Assembly (NCBI RefSeq): GCF_016278775.1
Contig: NZ_JADQBF010000004.1
Span: 124,001-188,000, forward strand
Direction of reading: 5' to 3'
DNA length: 64,000 bases
From: Demequina sp.
GTDB taxonomy: Bacteria > Actinomycetota > Actinomycetes > Actinomycetales > Demequinaceae
Position numbers and translations under genes: made by a program. The notes under the pieces were generated by a model. It was not told the DNA's origin. It did not search any database and saw nothing but the letters and a program-made list of their open reading frames with translations. Positions 1 to 8,694 of this stretch are shown here, one piece after another; position 1 is the stretch's first letter; each line of letters opens with the position of its first letter.

Positions 1-324
1 GGCTGGATTGTGGCTCGCGGTGATCATGATGCCTGGTAGATCAAGCGTTCCAGAGGCAAAGTAGAGGCCGTCTGTCGAGCACAGGCCGATGCGGGTGACG
101 TTCACGCCGCGGGCGGTCAGGCCCTCTGTGATGGCGTCGGCCAAACCAGGCGAGCTGTCTCGCATGTCGTAGCCGATGGCGACGGTGTCCTCGCCGTCAG
201 GCAACACAATGGCGTCGGCGAAAGCGGAGCCGATCGCGCGGGCGACGTCGTCAGTGAGGTCCTCTCCCACCACCCCTCGCACGTCATAGGACTTGATGAG
301 GCCGCTCAGATCTGGTGGGTTCAC
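1..324 (-). CDS. manB: Phosphomannomutase/phosphoglucomutase, N-terminal part (cut by window edge)
   Basis: Reading leftward from a GTG at 324, the translation begins VNPPDLSGLIKSYDVRG and runs into TASHNPA at the window edge. TASHNP is the phosphoserine catalytic loop of the alpha-D-phosphohexomutase family. These enzymes interconvert hexose-6- and hexose-1-phosphates in the cytosol and supply mannose-1-phosphate for GDP-mannose and glycan synthesis. Only 108 codons are present, so domains II-IV are not visible. The GTG start is supported by a TAGGCT hexamer seven bases upstream, which suggests a leaderless mRNA. The order manB-DUF3499-metallopeptidase-like-whiB2 matches the M. tuberculosis manB (Rv3257c) to whiB2 (Rv3260c) neighbourhood, which favours ManB over a general phosphoglucomutase. 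Confidence 0.88.
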   Translation of the reverse strand, partial: MNPPDLSGLIKSYDVRGVVGEDLTDDVARAIGSAFADAIVLPDGEDTVAIGYDMRDSSPGLADAITEGLTARGVNVTRIGLCSTDGLYFASGTLDLPGIMITASHNPA

Positions 325-365
325 GCGGTCAAGCCTAGCGAGCCGCCGCCGCAGTGCGGGCCGCT

Positions 366-725
366 CTAGCCGTCGGACGCCACCACGCGCAGGTGGCCGC
401 GGCGCGGCTCGGAAGCCAGCGGAGGGCGAGGGTCAGCGAGCGGGGCGGTCACGGGCTTGCCAGCCTCACGTACTGCCCTCGCGAGAGCGTCAAGATCGTC
501 AGGCGACGGCCCCTGCTCCTCGAAATCCTGGTGGATGTGCACCACGTTCCAGCCTCGCGGCGCAGTGAAGCGCTCGGCGTGCGAGGAGCACAGGTCGTAA
601 CTGTGAGGCTCGGCTTCGGTCGCGAGTTGCCCGACAACAACGGTGGAGTCCGCGTAGACGTAGGTGAGTGTCGCCGCGGCGGGGCGTGCACACGCCGTCT
701 TGGAGCACTGCCTGGTTGCCATCAC
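366..725 (-). CDS. DUF3499 family protein
   Basis: This 119-residue protein matches the actinobacterial DUF3499 family. The N-terminus RQCSKTACARPAA, the central PHSYDLCSSHAERF and the PRGWNVV segment are the recognisable parts. The Cys/His spacing (CSKTAC and DLCSSHAE) suggests a small metal-binding fold, but no function is established for the family. The first codon is GTG at 725, seven bases after a TAGCGT hexamer, so a leaderless start is likely; an ATG follows at 722. The gene is 41 bp upstream of manB and divergent from the metallopeptidase-like gene, an arrangement also found in mycobacteria (Rv3258c). It has no signal peptide or membrane segment. Confidence 0.85.
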   Translation of the reverse strand: MMATRQCSKTACARPAAATLTYVYADSTVVVGQLATEAEPHSYDLCSSHAERFTAPRGWNVVHIHQDFEEQGPSPDDLDALARAVREAGKPVTAPLADPRPPLASEPRRGHLRVVASDG

Positions 726-819
726 AGCAGTGACGCTACCTTTCGGCGGTGGCCCCGAGCCGTCACCACGCCGGGCGTCGCCTCGTCCGCTACCGCCACC
801 GAGGCGTTAGGGTCACGAC

Positions 820-1221
820 ATGAGGCGAGACACGCACGGCAGGGGGCCACGAAGGCCGCTCATTCCGCCGACGCTGCCCGGCTATCGCACGCGCGCGGAG
901 GTGTTTGACGAACTTGCGGCCGAAGGCTCTGAGCGCCTCGCGAGCAGGTGGTCGAAGCAATGGGGCCGGGTGGAGTTTGGCGTCGAGGACGTGCCGCCGT
1001 CTGAACCCGCGCCGTGGGAGCACGGCGTGCCCCTGGGGCGGGTGTTCCCTGGCGAGTACGGGGCGCCCACGCGGGTGGTGCTGTACCGGCGACCCCTCGA
1101 GCAGCGGGCGTCTGCTGACGAACTTCCCGGCTTGGTGCGGGACATCCTCGCCGAGCAGGTGGGACACCTGTTGTCGATGAGGCCAGACGAGGTGGACCCC
1201 GACTACGGGGCGACCGACTAG
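820..1221 (+). CDS. Metallopeptidase-like (zincin fold) protein with degenerate active site
   Basis: The 133-residue protein resembles the small actinobacterial metallopeptidase-like family that sits between DUF3499 and whiB2. Recognisable parts are PTRVVLYRRPLE, a helix where HExxH would fall, and a final DPDYG. In catalytic relatives the helix carries HExxH; here it reads LAEQVGHLL, so the first His is Ala and only the second His remains. It is therefore probably not an active metalloprotease. ATG 820 follows TAGGGT by six bases, so the mRNA is likely leaderless. The 3' end overlaps the convergent DUF5719 gene by four bases. Confidence 0.75.
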   Translation: MRRDTHGRGPRRPLIPPTLPGYRTRAEVFDELAAEGSERLASRWSKQWGRVEFGVEDVPPSEPAPWEHGVPLGRVFPGEYGAPTRVVLYRRPLEQRASADELPGLVRDILAEQVGHLLSMRPDEVDPDYGATD

Positions 1222-2615
1222 CCTCCGCCAGACGCCGGGTAGGTGTCGGGCAGCACCGTCGCCGTCAAGAACGTCGTGCTGATGTCGACGGGCGCGGCGG
1301 ACGCGATGTAGCCATCGGGCGACGTCATGACAAAGGCCCACGCCGAGACGCCTTCGATGTGAATGCGTGCGCCCTGCGCTGCGGTGATCGGTACCCACTG
1401 GACCGTGCGGGCGGCGATGTCGGCGGATCCCACCACCTCGTCGGCGTCGCCCAGAACCTCAACCTGCGCCGCGACCGGCGAGTAGACGGCAAGCCGCGCA
1501 CCGTCGGAGGGAACCACTGCCGACAGTGTGGTGGGCGTGCGCACGTCCATGGCGGGAACCCAGGTGTGGTCGTAGGCAACGTCTGCCGCGAGGCCCTCGC
1601 GCGGCGCACGCGCGACCACGGTGCGGGCGGAGGCGAGCACCGGCTCGTCGGAACGCACCTCGATGGCTCCGAGCCTGTCGGTGGGTACGTCGATGTCGGT
1701 GACCACTCCAGGATCGAGCGTGATCGCTTGGCCCACCGACCACGATTCGATTCCCTCTGGGGACACGAGCGACAGCTCCACACGGGCGCCGTCCGGCGCC
1801 ATGAGCCGCACGGTGACCGCCGGTCCTGGGATCGCTACGGCAGGGGTGGCGGACCCAGTGTCGGTGTTGCCGCTCGCCGCGTCGTCGTTGCGTACCGCCT
1901 GCGCGTCGGCATTGACCACCGGAATGGCCGAGTCTGTCGCTGGCGCGCTCGCACCCACCCAGGTGGTGCCAGCGGGTTGGAAACCCTCCAGCCGGGAGTC
2001 CTGAAGCGCCGCCACCACGCCGGGACCAGTGGCCTCGACCCGCAGGACGATCGCGCTCATCTGCGTGGCAACGCCCTCGATGAGCCTCTGCACCGAGTCG
2101 CCAGGCGCAATCGGGAGCAGCACCTGATCCTCCCGAGCCCCCAACGGTCCATAGATGGTCACGGTGACCTCTGTGGGCGCCGTACTGGGATTGGAGAGCA
2201 CCAGGCGTGTGCTCGACCCAAGGGTGGTCGCGCCGCCCACGAGCCACTGGTCAAAGGAAGGCTGCGCGCACGTGAGGGCCGCCCAACCCTCGATATCTCC
2301 GTCAGCGATTCGCTCCGTCTGCACGGCTATCGCATCGTCCGCTCCGAGGCCGAGCCCGACCGCGCGAGTTGACGTGGGTCCCCACACGTCGAGCGTGCGC
2401 ACCGTCGGTTCTGAGGCCAGGTCGCCTCCTGTGCCCACGTCCCCCACGGGGACGGTTTGCCCCCCTGGACAGGCCACGACGGGCGCGGGTGGTTCGATCT
2501 CGAAAGACATCGGCGTGGGCATCTCGAGCGGCGGCGAGGCGACGATGATGGTCGCGGCGGCCGACGCTGTGACCACGGCGAGCGCTCCGGCGGACACCAC
2601 GATGCGGCGGATCAT
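1218..2615 (-). CDS. DUF5719 family secreted/cell-surface protein
   Basis: A 465-residue protein starting MIRRIVVSAGALAVV, with one N-terminal hydrophobic segment (about residues 4-25) that can serve as signal anchor. The rest is an extracellular, Ala/Val/Thr-rich beta-type domain without recognisable catalytic motifs, ending in repeated beta-strand segments. It matches DUF5719, found in actinobacteria directly after the large GT2 glycosyltransferase. I chose ATG 2615 rather than the longer ORF because GGAGG lies at the right distance before it. The ATG overlaps the glycosyltransferase stop in an ATGA, so the two are translationally coupled. A cell-envelope role beside the glycosyltransferase is inferred. 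Confidence 0.78.
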   Translation of the reverse strand: MIRRIVVSAGALAVVTASAAATIIVASPPLEMPTPMSFEIEPPAPVVACPGGQTVPVGDVGTGGDLASEPTVRTLDVWGPTSTRAVGLGLGADDAIAVQTERIADGDIEGWAALTCAQPSFDQWLVGGATTLGSSTRLVLSNPSTAPTEVTVTIYGPLGAREDQVLLPIAPGDSVQRLIEGVATQMSAIVLRVEATGPGVVAALQDSRLEGFQPAGTTWVGASAPATDSAIPVVNADAQAVRNDDAASGNTDTGSATPAVAIPGPAVTVRLMAPDGARVELSLVSPEGIESWSVGQAITLDPGVVTDIDVPTDRLGAIEVRSDEPVLASARTVVARAPREGLAADVAYDHTWVPAMDVRTPTTLSAVVPSDGARLAVYSPVAAQVEVLGDADEVVGSADIAARTVQWVPITAAQGARIHIEGVSAWAFVMTSPDGYIASAAPVDISTTFLTATVLPDTYPASGGG

Positions 2616-5600
2616 TCGGCCACCTCCTTGGATCGCCTGAGGGGCACTGAGCCGATGAGGGCCCACGCGACCGCAGCCAAGCTCGCCCACCACCACCAGC
2701 GTTGCGCGGGGTCGCGGTATTCGTATGTCACCGCGCCTCCTCCCGGTGGAACATCGAAGGCGACCCGGCCCAAGGGGTCGTCAACTCTGTCGAGTTCGTG
2801 TCCGTCTAGCTGTGCGGTCCACCCGATGGCCGAGGGAGTGGCGATCACGAGGGTCCCGCCTTCTGTAGGCGACTCCGTTGGCCCTCCCGACGTGACCAAC
2901 GACTTCACGGCGAGTCTCTCGTCATCCGTCGCGAACCACGCTCGCGACACATTGCCGCCGTCCAGCCGATACGTGGTGCCAATTTCGGATCCGCCGACCA
3001 GCGTGAGGCTGGCGTTCTGGTCGAGCGCGCCTTGTATCCGGGTGCCGCCAGGGGCAACCACCACGGTGCCGATGCCCCACTCACGCAGAGCAGACAGGTC
3101 CGCGGCTCCCGACCGAACCGCCTCCGCGACCGTCGGCGCGAGAGTGTCGATCGCCACGGTCTCGCCTCCCGATCCGCCGAGCGGTTCCCCTTCGGGCCCC
3201 CACTCAGCCCTACCGATCGCGTGAGACGAACCGTCGTGCGTCAGCACTGAGTAGGTGACCTCGCCGTCGCCAGTAGAGGCGAGGACCAAGACGCGCTGAC
3301 GTGCCAGCCCCTCCTGCTCGAGCGGCACGGCAAGCGGCAACACGTGCGTGCCGACCGTGGTGGCAGAACCGGGTTGGGAGCCGGGCCACGCCACAAAGAC
3401 GATCACGGCCACCGAGGCGCCAGCAGCGACCGTCGCCACGGCCGCCGAAAGGACCCTCCCGACCGCAAACCGAGTGCCGTCTCCGGCAAGCAGAGTGCCG
3501 TGCGCCCCCGCGGCCGCCACCAGCGCGCCCACCAGCACCAATGAGGAGCCGGTTCCCGGCCATCCCGAGATCGCGCCGGAGCCAGCCCCGTCCGGCCACG
3601 CCGCAGTCGCATGCGCTGACCAGGCCGCCACCGCCCCGCCTGCGGCCATCACCACGAGGCCGGCGGCGGCGGTTTGCCATGCCCTGCGCGATGCGATCGC
3701 GGCGATCGCGCACGCCACGACCGCAACACCACCGACGATGCCGATGGGCCACGCGGCGCCGAGGGTCGACGGCCAGCGGGACGTGTCGGCCATTCCCAAG
3801 GCGACGCGCCATGCGCTCCCGGTGAAGGCCTCCCCAGGCCCGGGCTCGCGCGCAAGCACGGAGGCGACCAGGTTGGCGTCGGGTGCAAGCCTGGCCGCGG
3901 CGGCGAGGCCGGGAAGCCCCACCACGATCGGAACTGTGGCGATGGCCCACACCCTCCACCGCAGTCGGCCCGCCATGGCACCGAGGACGGCGACGATCAC
4001 GGCCACCGGGAGCAGCAGGACCGGTTGCGCAACGGTCGCGACGGTCACGGCAAGCGCCGCCGCAAGTCCCGCAGAAGGCGAAGGCGCGGGGGTCGGAGAT
4101 TCGATGCGCCCAGCGACCAACTCTCCACGGCGCCACCCCGCGGCGCGCGCAAGGGCCACGGCCGCCGCCACGAGCGCCACGTGAGCGAGCACTGGGCCCA
4201 CACGGGCGTCGGCCACCGCTGCGAGGAACGGGGGCCAGAACCCAAACACGAGCGCTACGGCCGCGCGAATCCACGGCCCGCGCGTGGCATGGCCAGCGGC
4301 CCACCATGCGAGCAGTGCCGCCACGAAGGGCGAGGCGATGAGCAGCACGCCGATTCCCACGCGCAAGCCTCCGGGAAAAGCCGCGAAGGGAGCCATGAGG
4401 CCCGCGTACGCGCCGTCGATACCGGCCGAACCGAAGCCGACGTCCGCCCACCCGGTCCAGGCTCGCGTCCAGACTGTCTGGAAGGCCAGATCGGTGGAGC
4501 CGATACCCGGCCCGGCCACCATCTTTCCGGCAACAAGTGCGCGCATGTAGTCGAGTCCCACCGCTACCGACGCTAGGGCGGCGATCGCGGTTGTGGTGAG
4601 AAGGCTGAGGCGTTGGCGAGCGGCCGCTGCGTCGAGTTCCGCCTTCACCATTTCGCTCGGCACCCGCGAGGCGCGCGAGCGCTCAAAGGTCCCCAACTCA
4701 CGGTGCCTCACGGCATCGATAACTTGCCTGACGCTCGCGAAGAGGCGATCCTCGATGGGCCCCGTCGCGCCCACGGCGCGATGGGCGGCCGACGTCCGCA
4801 TGATCGCGGGCGCTCGTGCGATCAGCAGCAACGGCACCGAGAGCTCGGCGAGAGCACGCCGCGGAACGTTCTGTGCGAGGCGCGCCACGATTCTCAGGGC
4901 CACGCTCAGGGGTATGAGCAGGATCAACGGCAAGACGGCCCACCACGGGGCCCAGGCGAACGCATGATGCCATTCGCTGACACGTCTGCGGGCGTGTGTC
5001 GATCCCCTGCCGCCTCGCCGGGAGCGCGCTCCATAGAGGCCGTCTTGGGCATGCCTCACGTGCGCACGAGGTTCGATCACCACATCGTGACCAGCGGCCC
5101 ACGCCCTTCTGCACCATTCGAGGCTGTCGCCAAATCCCTCGTATCCGGCGTCGAGCCTGCCGAGCGCTTCGAAGGCTTCACGACGCACCAAGGCTCCCGC
5201 GAGAGAGACCGCCATGACGTCCTCGCGCCAGTCATGCTGACCCTGGTTGATGTCGTCCTCGACCACGAGCGCCACGCGGCGCGCCCCCACCTTGGACACC
5301 GTGGTTCCCAGGTTCACGAGCCGGGACGCGTCGTTCCAGCGCACGTGACCCGCGCCTACCACCGCGGCGCGAGGGCGCTTGGTGGCCGTGGCGACGAGCC
5401 TTGCCAAGGCGTCGGCGTGTGGCGCGGTGTCGTCGTGAAGGAGCCACAGCAGCTCGCCCTCGCGCGCGCCCGCTGTGTCGAGCAGTCCGCTCAACGCGTC
5501 GGCGTACGTGGGGGCGTCGACTCGGCGAACGTCGGCCGCGAGCGCCTCTGGAACGTCGACGTTGGCGCCACCAGTGACGACGATGTGCAGGATCGAGGGC

Positions 5601-5695
5601 TGTTCGTCGAGTGCCACGAGCGCGGCCAGGGTGGCGGAAAGGTGCTCAGATCGACCGTCGGTGACGAGCACTGCCCTCACGTAGGGCGTGCTCAC
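2612..5695 (-). CDS. Family 2 glycosyltransferase with large multi-pass membrane domain
   Basis: The 1027-residue protein has two parts. Residues 1 to about 250 form a GT-A fold family 2 glycosyltransferase, with LLHDDTAPHADAL as the nucleotide-sugar/metal motif and YEGFGDSLEWCRRA as the acceptor/base region. A long C-terminal part follows with many hydrophobic segments (about 260-290 and 380-780) and a non-membrane tail. It presumably transfers a sugar to a lipid-linked or surface acceptor at the cytoplasmic membrane; the substrate cannot be deduced. It starts at GTG 5695, 27 nt after the WhiB2-type regulator, and overlaps DUF5719 downstream, making a three-gene operon. Linkage to whiB2 and manB suggests a role in envelope glycans during growth or division. 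Confidence 0.82.
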   Translation of the reverse strand: MSTPYVRAVLVTDGRSEHLSATLAALVALDEQPSILHIVVTGGANVDVPEALAADVRRVDAPTYADALSGLLDTAGAREGELLWLLHDDTAPHADALARLVATATKRPRAAVVGAGHVRWNDASRLVNLGTTVSKVGARRVALVVEDDINQGQHDWREDVMAVSLAGALVRREAFEALGRLDAGYEGFGDSLEWCRRAWAAGHDVVIEPRAHVRHAQDGLYGARSRRGGRGSTHARRRVSEWHHAFAWAPWWAVLPLILLIPLSVALRIVARLAQNVPRRALAELSVPLLLIARAPAIMRTSAAHRAVGATGPIEDRLFASVRQVIDAVRHRELGTFERSRASRVPSEMVKAELDAAAARQRLSLLTTTAIAALASVAVGLDYMRALVAGKMVAGPGIGSTDLAFQTVWTRAWTGWADVGFGSAGIDGAYAGLMAPFAAFPGGLRVGIGVLLIASPFVAALLAWWAAGHATRGPWIRAAVALVFGFWPPFLAAVADARVGPVLAHVALVAAAVALARAAGWRRGELVAGRIESPTPAPSPSAGLAAALAVTVATVAQPVLLLPVAVIVAVLGAMAGRLRWRVWAIATVPIVVGLPGLAAAARLAPDANLVASVLAREPGPGEAFTGSAWRVALGMADTSRWPSTLGAAWPIGIVGGVAVVACAIAAIASRRAWQTAAAGLVVMAAGGAVAAWSAHATAAWPDGAGSGAISGWPGTGSSLVLVGALVAAAGAHGTLLAGDGTRFAVGRVLSAAVATVAAGASVAVIVFVAWPGSQPGSATTVGTHVLPLAVPLEQEGLARQRVLVLASTGDGEVTYSVLTHDGSSHAIGRAEWGPEGEPLGGSGGETVAIDTLAPTVAEAVRSGAADLSALREWGIGTVVVAPGGTRIQGALDQNASLTLVGGSEIGTTYRLDGGNVSRAWFATDDERLAVKSLVTSGGPTESPTEGGTLVIATPSAIGWTAQLDGHELDRVDDPLGRVAFDVPPGGGAVTYEYRDPAQRWWWWASLAAVAWALIGSVPLRRSKEVAE

Positions 5696-5722
5696 GGGGT
5701 TCCGCCGCAGCGGGGACGTGCG

Positions 5723-6037
5723 CTAGACCGCGCGACGCTTGAGCTTGCGACGCTCACGCTCTGAAAGGCCGCCCCAGATGCCGAACCGCTCATCGTGTGC
5801 GAGCGCGTAGTCGAGGCACTCCGAGCGCACCTCGCACGACGTGCACACCTTCTTGGCCTCACGAGTCGAGCCTCCCTTTTCGGGGAAGAATGCCTCTGGG
5901 TCCGTTTGCGCGCACAGCGCGCGGTCTTGCCACGACAGCGGTCCGTCTGCTTCGCCGCCGAAAATGTCCACCACAGGGGCCAAGCCCGGCGTGGTGCCCA
6001 CATCGGTCGGCACGGAGCCGGTATACAGATTCCACAT
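5723..6037 (-). CDS. whiB2: WhiB-family Fe-S transcriptional regulator (WhiB2/WhiB type)
   Basis: A 104-residue Wbl protein. The four cluster ligands are Cys42, Cys65, Cys68 and Cys74 (CTSCEVRSEC), followed by GIWGG at 86-90 and a basic C-terminal tail KLKRRAV for DNA or sigma contact. Wbl proteins bind a [4Fe-4S] cluster and act with the principal sigma factor. ATG 6037 is preferred over the 152-residue ORF because GGAGG stands just before it and the added N-terminus overlaps a promoter. Linkage to manB, DUF3499 and the metallopeptidase-like gene matches the M. tuberculosis whiB2 locus, so it is assigned to the WhiB2 (Streptomyces WhiB) subgroup that controls septation. It leads the operon with the GT2 gene. 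Confidence 0.88.
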   Translation of the reverse strand: MWNLYTGSVPTDVGTTPGLAPVVDIFGGEADGPLSWQDRALCAQTDPEAFFPEKGGSTREAKKVCTSCEVRSECLDYALAHDERFGIWGGLSERERRKLKRRAV

Positions 6038-6071
6038 TGCCCGTCCTCCGATCGACACACACTCGAAGTGA

Positions 6072-6100
6072 ATTACACCCGTGTAATCCGTGCCCGTCAA
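6072..6100 (-). promoter_or_regulatory. Promoter and overlapping palindromic operator of the whiB2 operon
   Basis: On the minus strand, TTGACG (6100-6095) is followed after exactly 17 bp by TGTAAT (6077-6072), a good sigma-70-type promoter about 35 nt before the whiB2 start. The -10 and spacer are covered by a perfect inverted repeat, ATTACAC-CC-GTGTAAT (6072-6087). A regulator bound there would block RNA polymerase. The promoter reading is fairly secure; the operator role and the identity of its protein are inferred. Confidence 0.65.
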
Positions 6101-6229
6101 GTCGAATGTAGCGCACTGTGACGCATCTCGCTCGGGAACCGAGCGTGGCGCCGTGACGTTTACGCTCAGAAGCGCGACCACCGCGGGGACTTACAATGAG
6201 TTCCTCGCGCCTATTTGGGGGTTTGTACC

Positions 6230-7435
6230 ATGAGTTCGACCGAATACGTTCGGGTCCGTCACGCCACGACTGTCCGCAGGCATCGCGTGCTGCAGGGAGT
6301 CGCGTGGATCCTTGCAGCCACCGCAGGGTTTGGCCTGGTATTCACCATGACTTTCAAGACAAAGCTAGAAGCAGAGCTCGTGACAGCCAACGTCGAGCCC
6401 CTCCTCGGCCCCGACCGCCCCGCCGCTCCCGAACCACCCGTGGACGGGTCCTCAGGCGCGGCCGTCAACATCCTGCTCATGGGCTCAGACGACCGCTCGG
6501 GTGACAACGCCAAGATCGGCGGCCAAGAGGCCGGGAAGCGCAACGACACGACCCTCATCATGCACATCTCCGGCGATCGCTCGCGAGTCGAGGTCGTATC
6601 GATCCCGCGCGACACCACGGTGCGGATCGCGGACTGCGAGCGTTCCGACGGCACCTCGCAACGCGGCTGGACCGGCCTGTTCAACATCGCCTTCGCGAAC
6701 GGCGCCGCGAACGGATCCAACTCCGACGGCGCGGCGTGCACCATCAAGACGGTGGAGTCGCTCACCAACATCCACATCGACCACTTCGTGGTCGTTGACT
6801 TCGTGGGCTTCCAAGACATGGTCACCGCCATCGGCGGGGTACCCATGTGCATCCCGCACGCCGTCAAGGACGCCTACTCCGGAACCAACCTCGCCGCCGG
6901 GCCTCAAGTGCTCAACGGGCGAGAAGCACTCGCCTACGCGCGCATGCGCCACGGCACGGGACTTAGCGGTTCGGACCTCGACCGCATCGACCGTCAGCAG
7001 CAGCTGCTCAAGAACCTTGCCAGCAAGATCCTGAGCGCGGAGATGCTCTACAAGCCCCAAGACCTCACCAACTTCATCCGCGAAGTTGCTGGCTCCCTGA
7101 CCATGGACGACGGCTTTGGCGATCTGGACACGCTCATCGGCCTTGCGTTCTCCATGCGCAGCATCAATCCCTCGTCAGACGTGACGTTTGCTACGGCACC
7201 CGTGGTCGGGGACCCCAACAACCGCAACCACGTGATCTTCAGCTCGAAGGCAGACGCGGTATGGCAGGCCATCATCGACGATCAACCGATCGCCCCCTTG
7301 CTGGATGCCCAGTCGGCCTCCCCCGCCAATGAATCCAACGTGGTGACGGCACCGAGCCCCGGCACGCCGGAGACTTCTGGCGGCTCTGATGCTCCGTCGC
7401 AGGACGACATCCTCGACGCCTGCGCTGCTGGCTGA
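6230..7435 (+). CDS. LytR-CpsA-Psr (LCP) family cell-wall glycopolymer ligase, copy 1
   Basis: A 401-residue membrane-anchored LCP protein. It has a short cytoplasmic N-terminus, one transmembrane segment (about residues 20-40, WILAATAGFGLVFTM) and an extracellular LCP domain with LLMGSDDRSG, DTTLIMHI, VVSIPRDT, LAYARMRHG and DLDRIDRQQQ. The conserved Asp and Arg residues that bind Mg2+ and polyprenyl pyrophosphate are present. LCP enzymes move secondary polymers from lipid carriers onto peptidoglycan (arabinogalactan in mycolata, teichoic-acid-like polymers elsewhere). The ATG at 6230 has GGGGG upstream and is preferred to the TTG at 6215. A close paralogue follows after 25 bp. A -10-like TACAAT lies at 6192-6197 without a clear -35. 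Confidence 0.9.
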   Translation: MSSTEYVRVRHATTVRRHRVLQGVAWILAATAGFGLVFTMTFKTKLEAELVTANVEPLLGPDRPAAPEPPVDGSSGAAVNILLMGSDDRSGDNAKIGGQEAGKRNDTTLIMHISGDRSRVEVVSIPRDTTVRIADCERSDGTSQRGWTGLFNIAFANGAANGSNSDGAACTIKTVESLTNIHIDHFVVVDFVGFQDMVTAIGGVPMCIPHAVKDAYSGTNLAAGPQVLNGREALAYARMRHGTGLSGSDLDRIDRQQQLLKNLASKILSAEMLYKPQDLTNFIREVAGSLTMDDGFGDLDTLIGLAFSMRSINPSSDVTFATAPVVGDPNNRNHVIFSSKADAVWQAIIDDQPIAPLLDAQSASPANESNVVTAPSPGTPETSGGSDAPSQDDILDACAAG

Positions 7436-7460
7436 CAACACCGAGCAGGGAGGGGGTCCC

Positions 7461-8663
7461 GTGGAGGCACTCGTGACGCGCCACGCCCGGTCCTCGCGCG
7501 GCCACGTCGTGATGACGGGCTTCGCCTGGGCGCTCGCTGCCGCCGCAGGTTTTGGCCTGGTCTTCACTCAGGCCTTCAGTGCGAAGTGGGATGCGACCGT
7601 GACGACCACCGACATCGACCCGCTACTCGGTCCCAACCGGCCGGCCCCGCCGCCACCGCCCACCGACGGGTCCTCAGGCTCGGCGCTGAACATCCTGCTG
7701 ATCGGTTCGGACGACCGCAGCGGCGGGAACGCAGCGATCGGCGGTGAGGAGTCAGGAAAGCGCAGCGACACCACCCTCATCATGCACATCTCCGCCGACC
7801 GATCCCGCATCGACGTCGTGTCCATTCCCCGCGACACCATGGTCAACCTGTCTGAATGTCAGCGATCCGACGGCTCGACGCAGAAGCCGTACTACGGTCA
7901 ATTCAACGAGGCTTTTGCGAACGGCGTGCGCACCACGGACCTCGACTCGGACGGAGCGGCGTGCACCATGAGAACGGTCGAGGGAATCACCGACATTCGC
8001 TTCGACCACTACGCGGTCATCGACTTTGTGGGGTTCGTCAACATGGTCAATGCCGTCGACGGAGTGCCGATGTGCATCCCGGTCGAGTACAACGATCCCC
8101 TGTCCGGCACCTACCTGCAGCCAGGGCCGCAGAAGCTCGACGGCAAGCAGGCAGTCGCCTACGTGCGGATGCGCAAGGGTCTCAACACCAACGGTGGCGA
8201 CCTCGACCGGATCGACCGCCAACAGGAGTTTCTGAAGAACCTCGCGAGCAAGGTGCTCAGCGCGGAGATGCTGTACCGACCCCAAGACATCACCAACTTC
8301 ATCAAGGCGGTGGCTGGCTCCCTCACCCTCGATGAGCGACTGGGCAGCCTCGACTACATGGCGGGGCTGGGCTTCTCACTGCGCAGCCTCAACCCGTCGA
8401 CGGACATCACCTTCGCGACCGCGCCGGTCATGGACGACCCCAACATTCGCTTCCGCGTGGTTCTCACGTCGAAGGCGCCGGCGGTATGGGACGCGCTCAA
8501 GGCCGACCAGCCAATCGCCCCATTGCTCGACGCCCAGTCAAACTCGCCGGCCAACGACGGTGCCGTGGTGCCGACGGAGCCCACCGCTGGGACGCCGGAC
8601 GCCACCGGCGGTTCACAGGCCGCTACCGAGCAAGAAATCCTCGACGCCTGCTCGGTCGGCTGA
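7461..8663 (+). CDS. LytR-CpsA-Psr (LCP) family cell-wall glycopolymer ligase, copy 2
   Basis: This 400-residue protein is a close paralogue of the preceding gene along its whole length: same TM anchor (AAAAGFGLVFTQAF), same Pro-rich linker, same LCP motifs (LLIGSDDRSG, DTTLIMHI, VVSIPRDT, DLDRIDRQQ) and the same C-terminal ending (EILDACSVG here, DILDACAAG in copy 1). The track ORF starts at 7389 inside copy 1; GTG 7461 is chosen because AGGGGG precedes it and it gives an N-terminus aligned with the paralogue. The pair looks like a tandem duplication co-transcribed as an operon. Two copies could divide work between different acceptors or growth sites, but the sequence does not show which. 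Confidence 0.9.
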   Translation: MEALVTRHARSSRGHVVMTGFAWALAAAAGFGLVFTQAFSAKWDATVTTTDIDPLLGPNRPAPPPPPTDGSSGSALNILLIGSDDRSGGNAAIGGEESGKRSDTTLIMHISADRSRIDVVSIPRDTMVNLSECQRSDGSTQKPYYGQFNEAFANGVRTTDLDSDGAACTMRTVEGITDIRFDHYAVIDFVGFVNMVNAVDGVPMCIPVEYNDPLSGTYLQPGPQKLDGKQAVAYVRMRKGLNTNGGDLDRIDRQQEFLKNLASKVLSAEMLYRPQDITNFIKAVAGSLTLDERLGSLDYMAGLGFSLRSLNPSTDITFATAPVMDDPNIRFRVVLTSKAPAVWDALKADQPIAPLLDAQSNSPANDGAVVPTEPTAGTPDATGGSQAATEQEILDACSVG

Positions 8664-8694
8664 GGTCGACACGACTAGGCATCGCTCGATGAGG

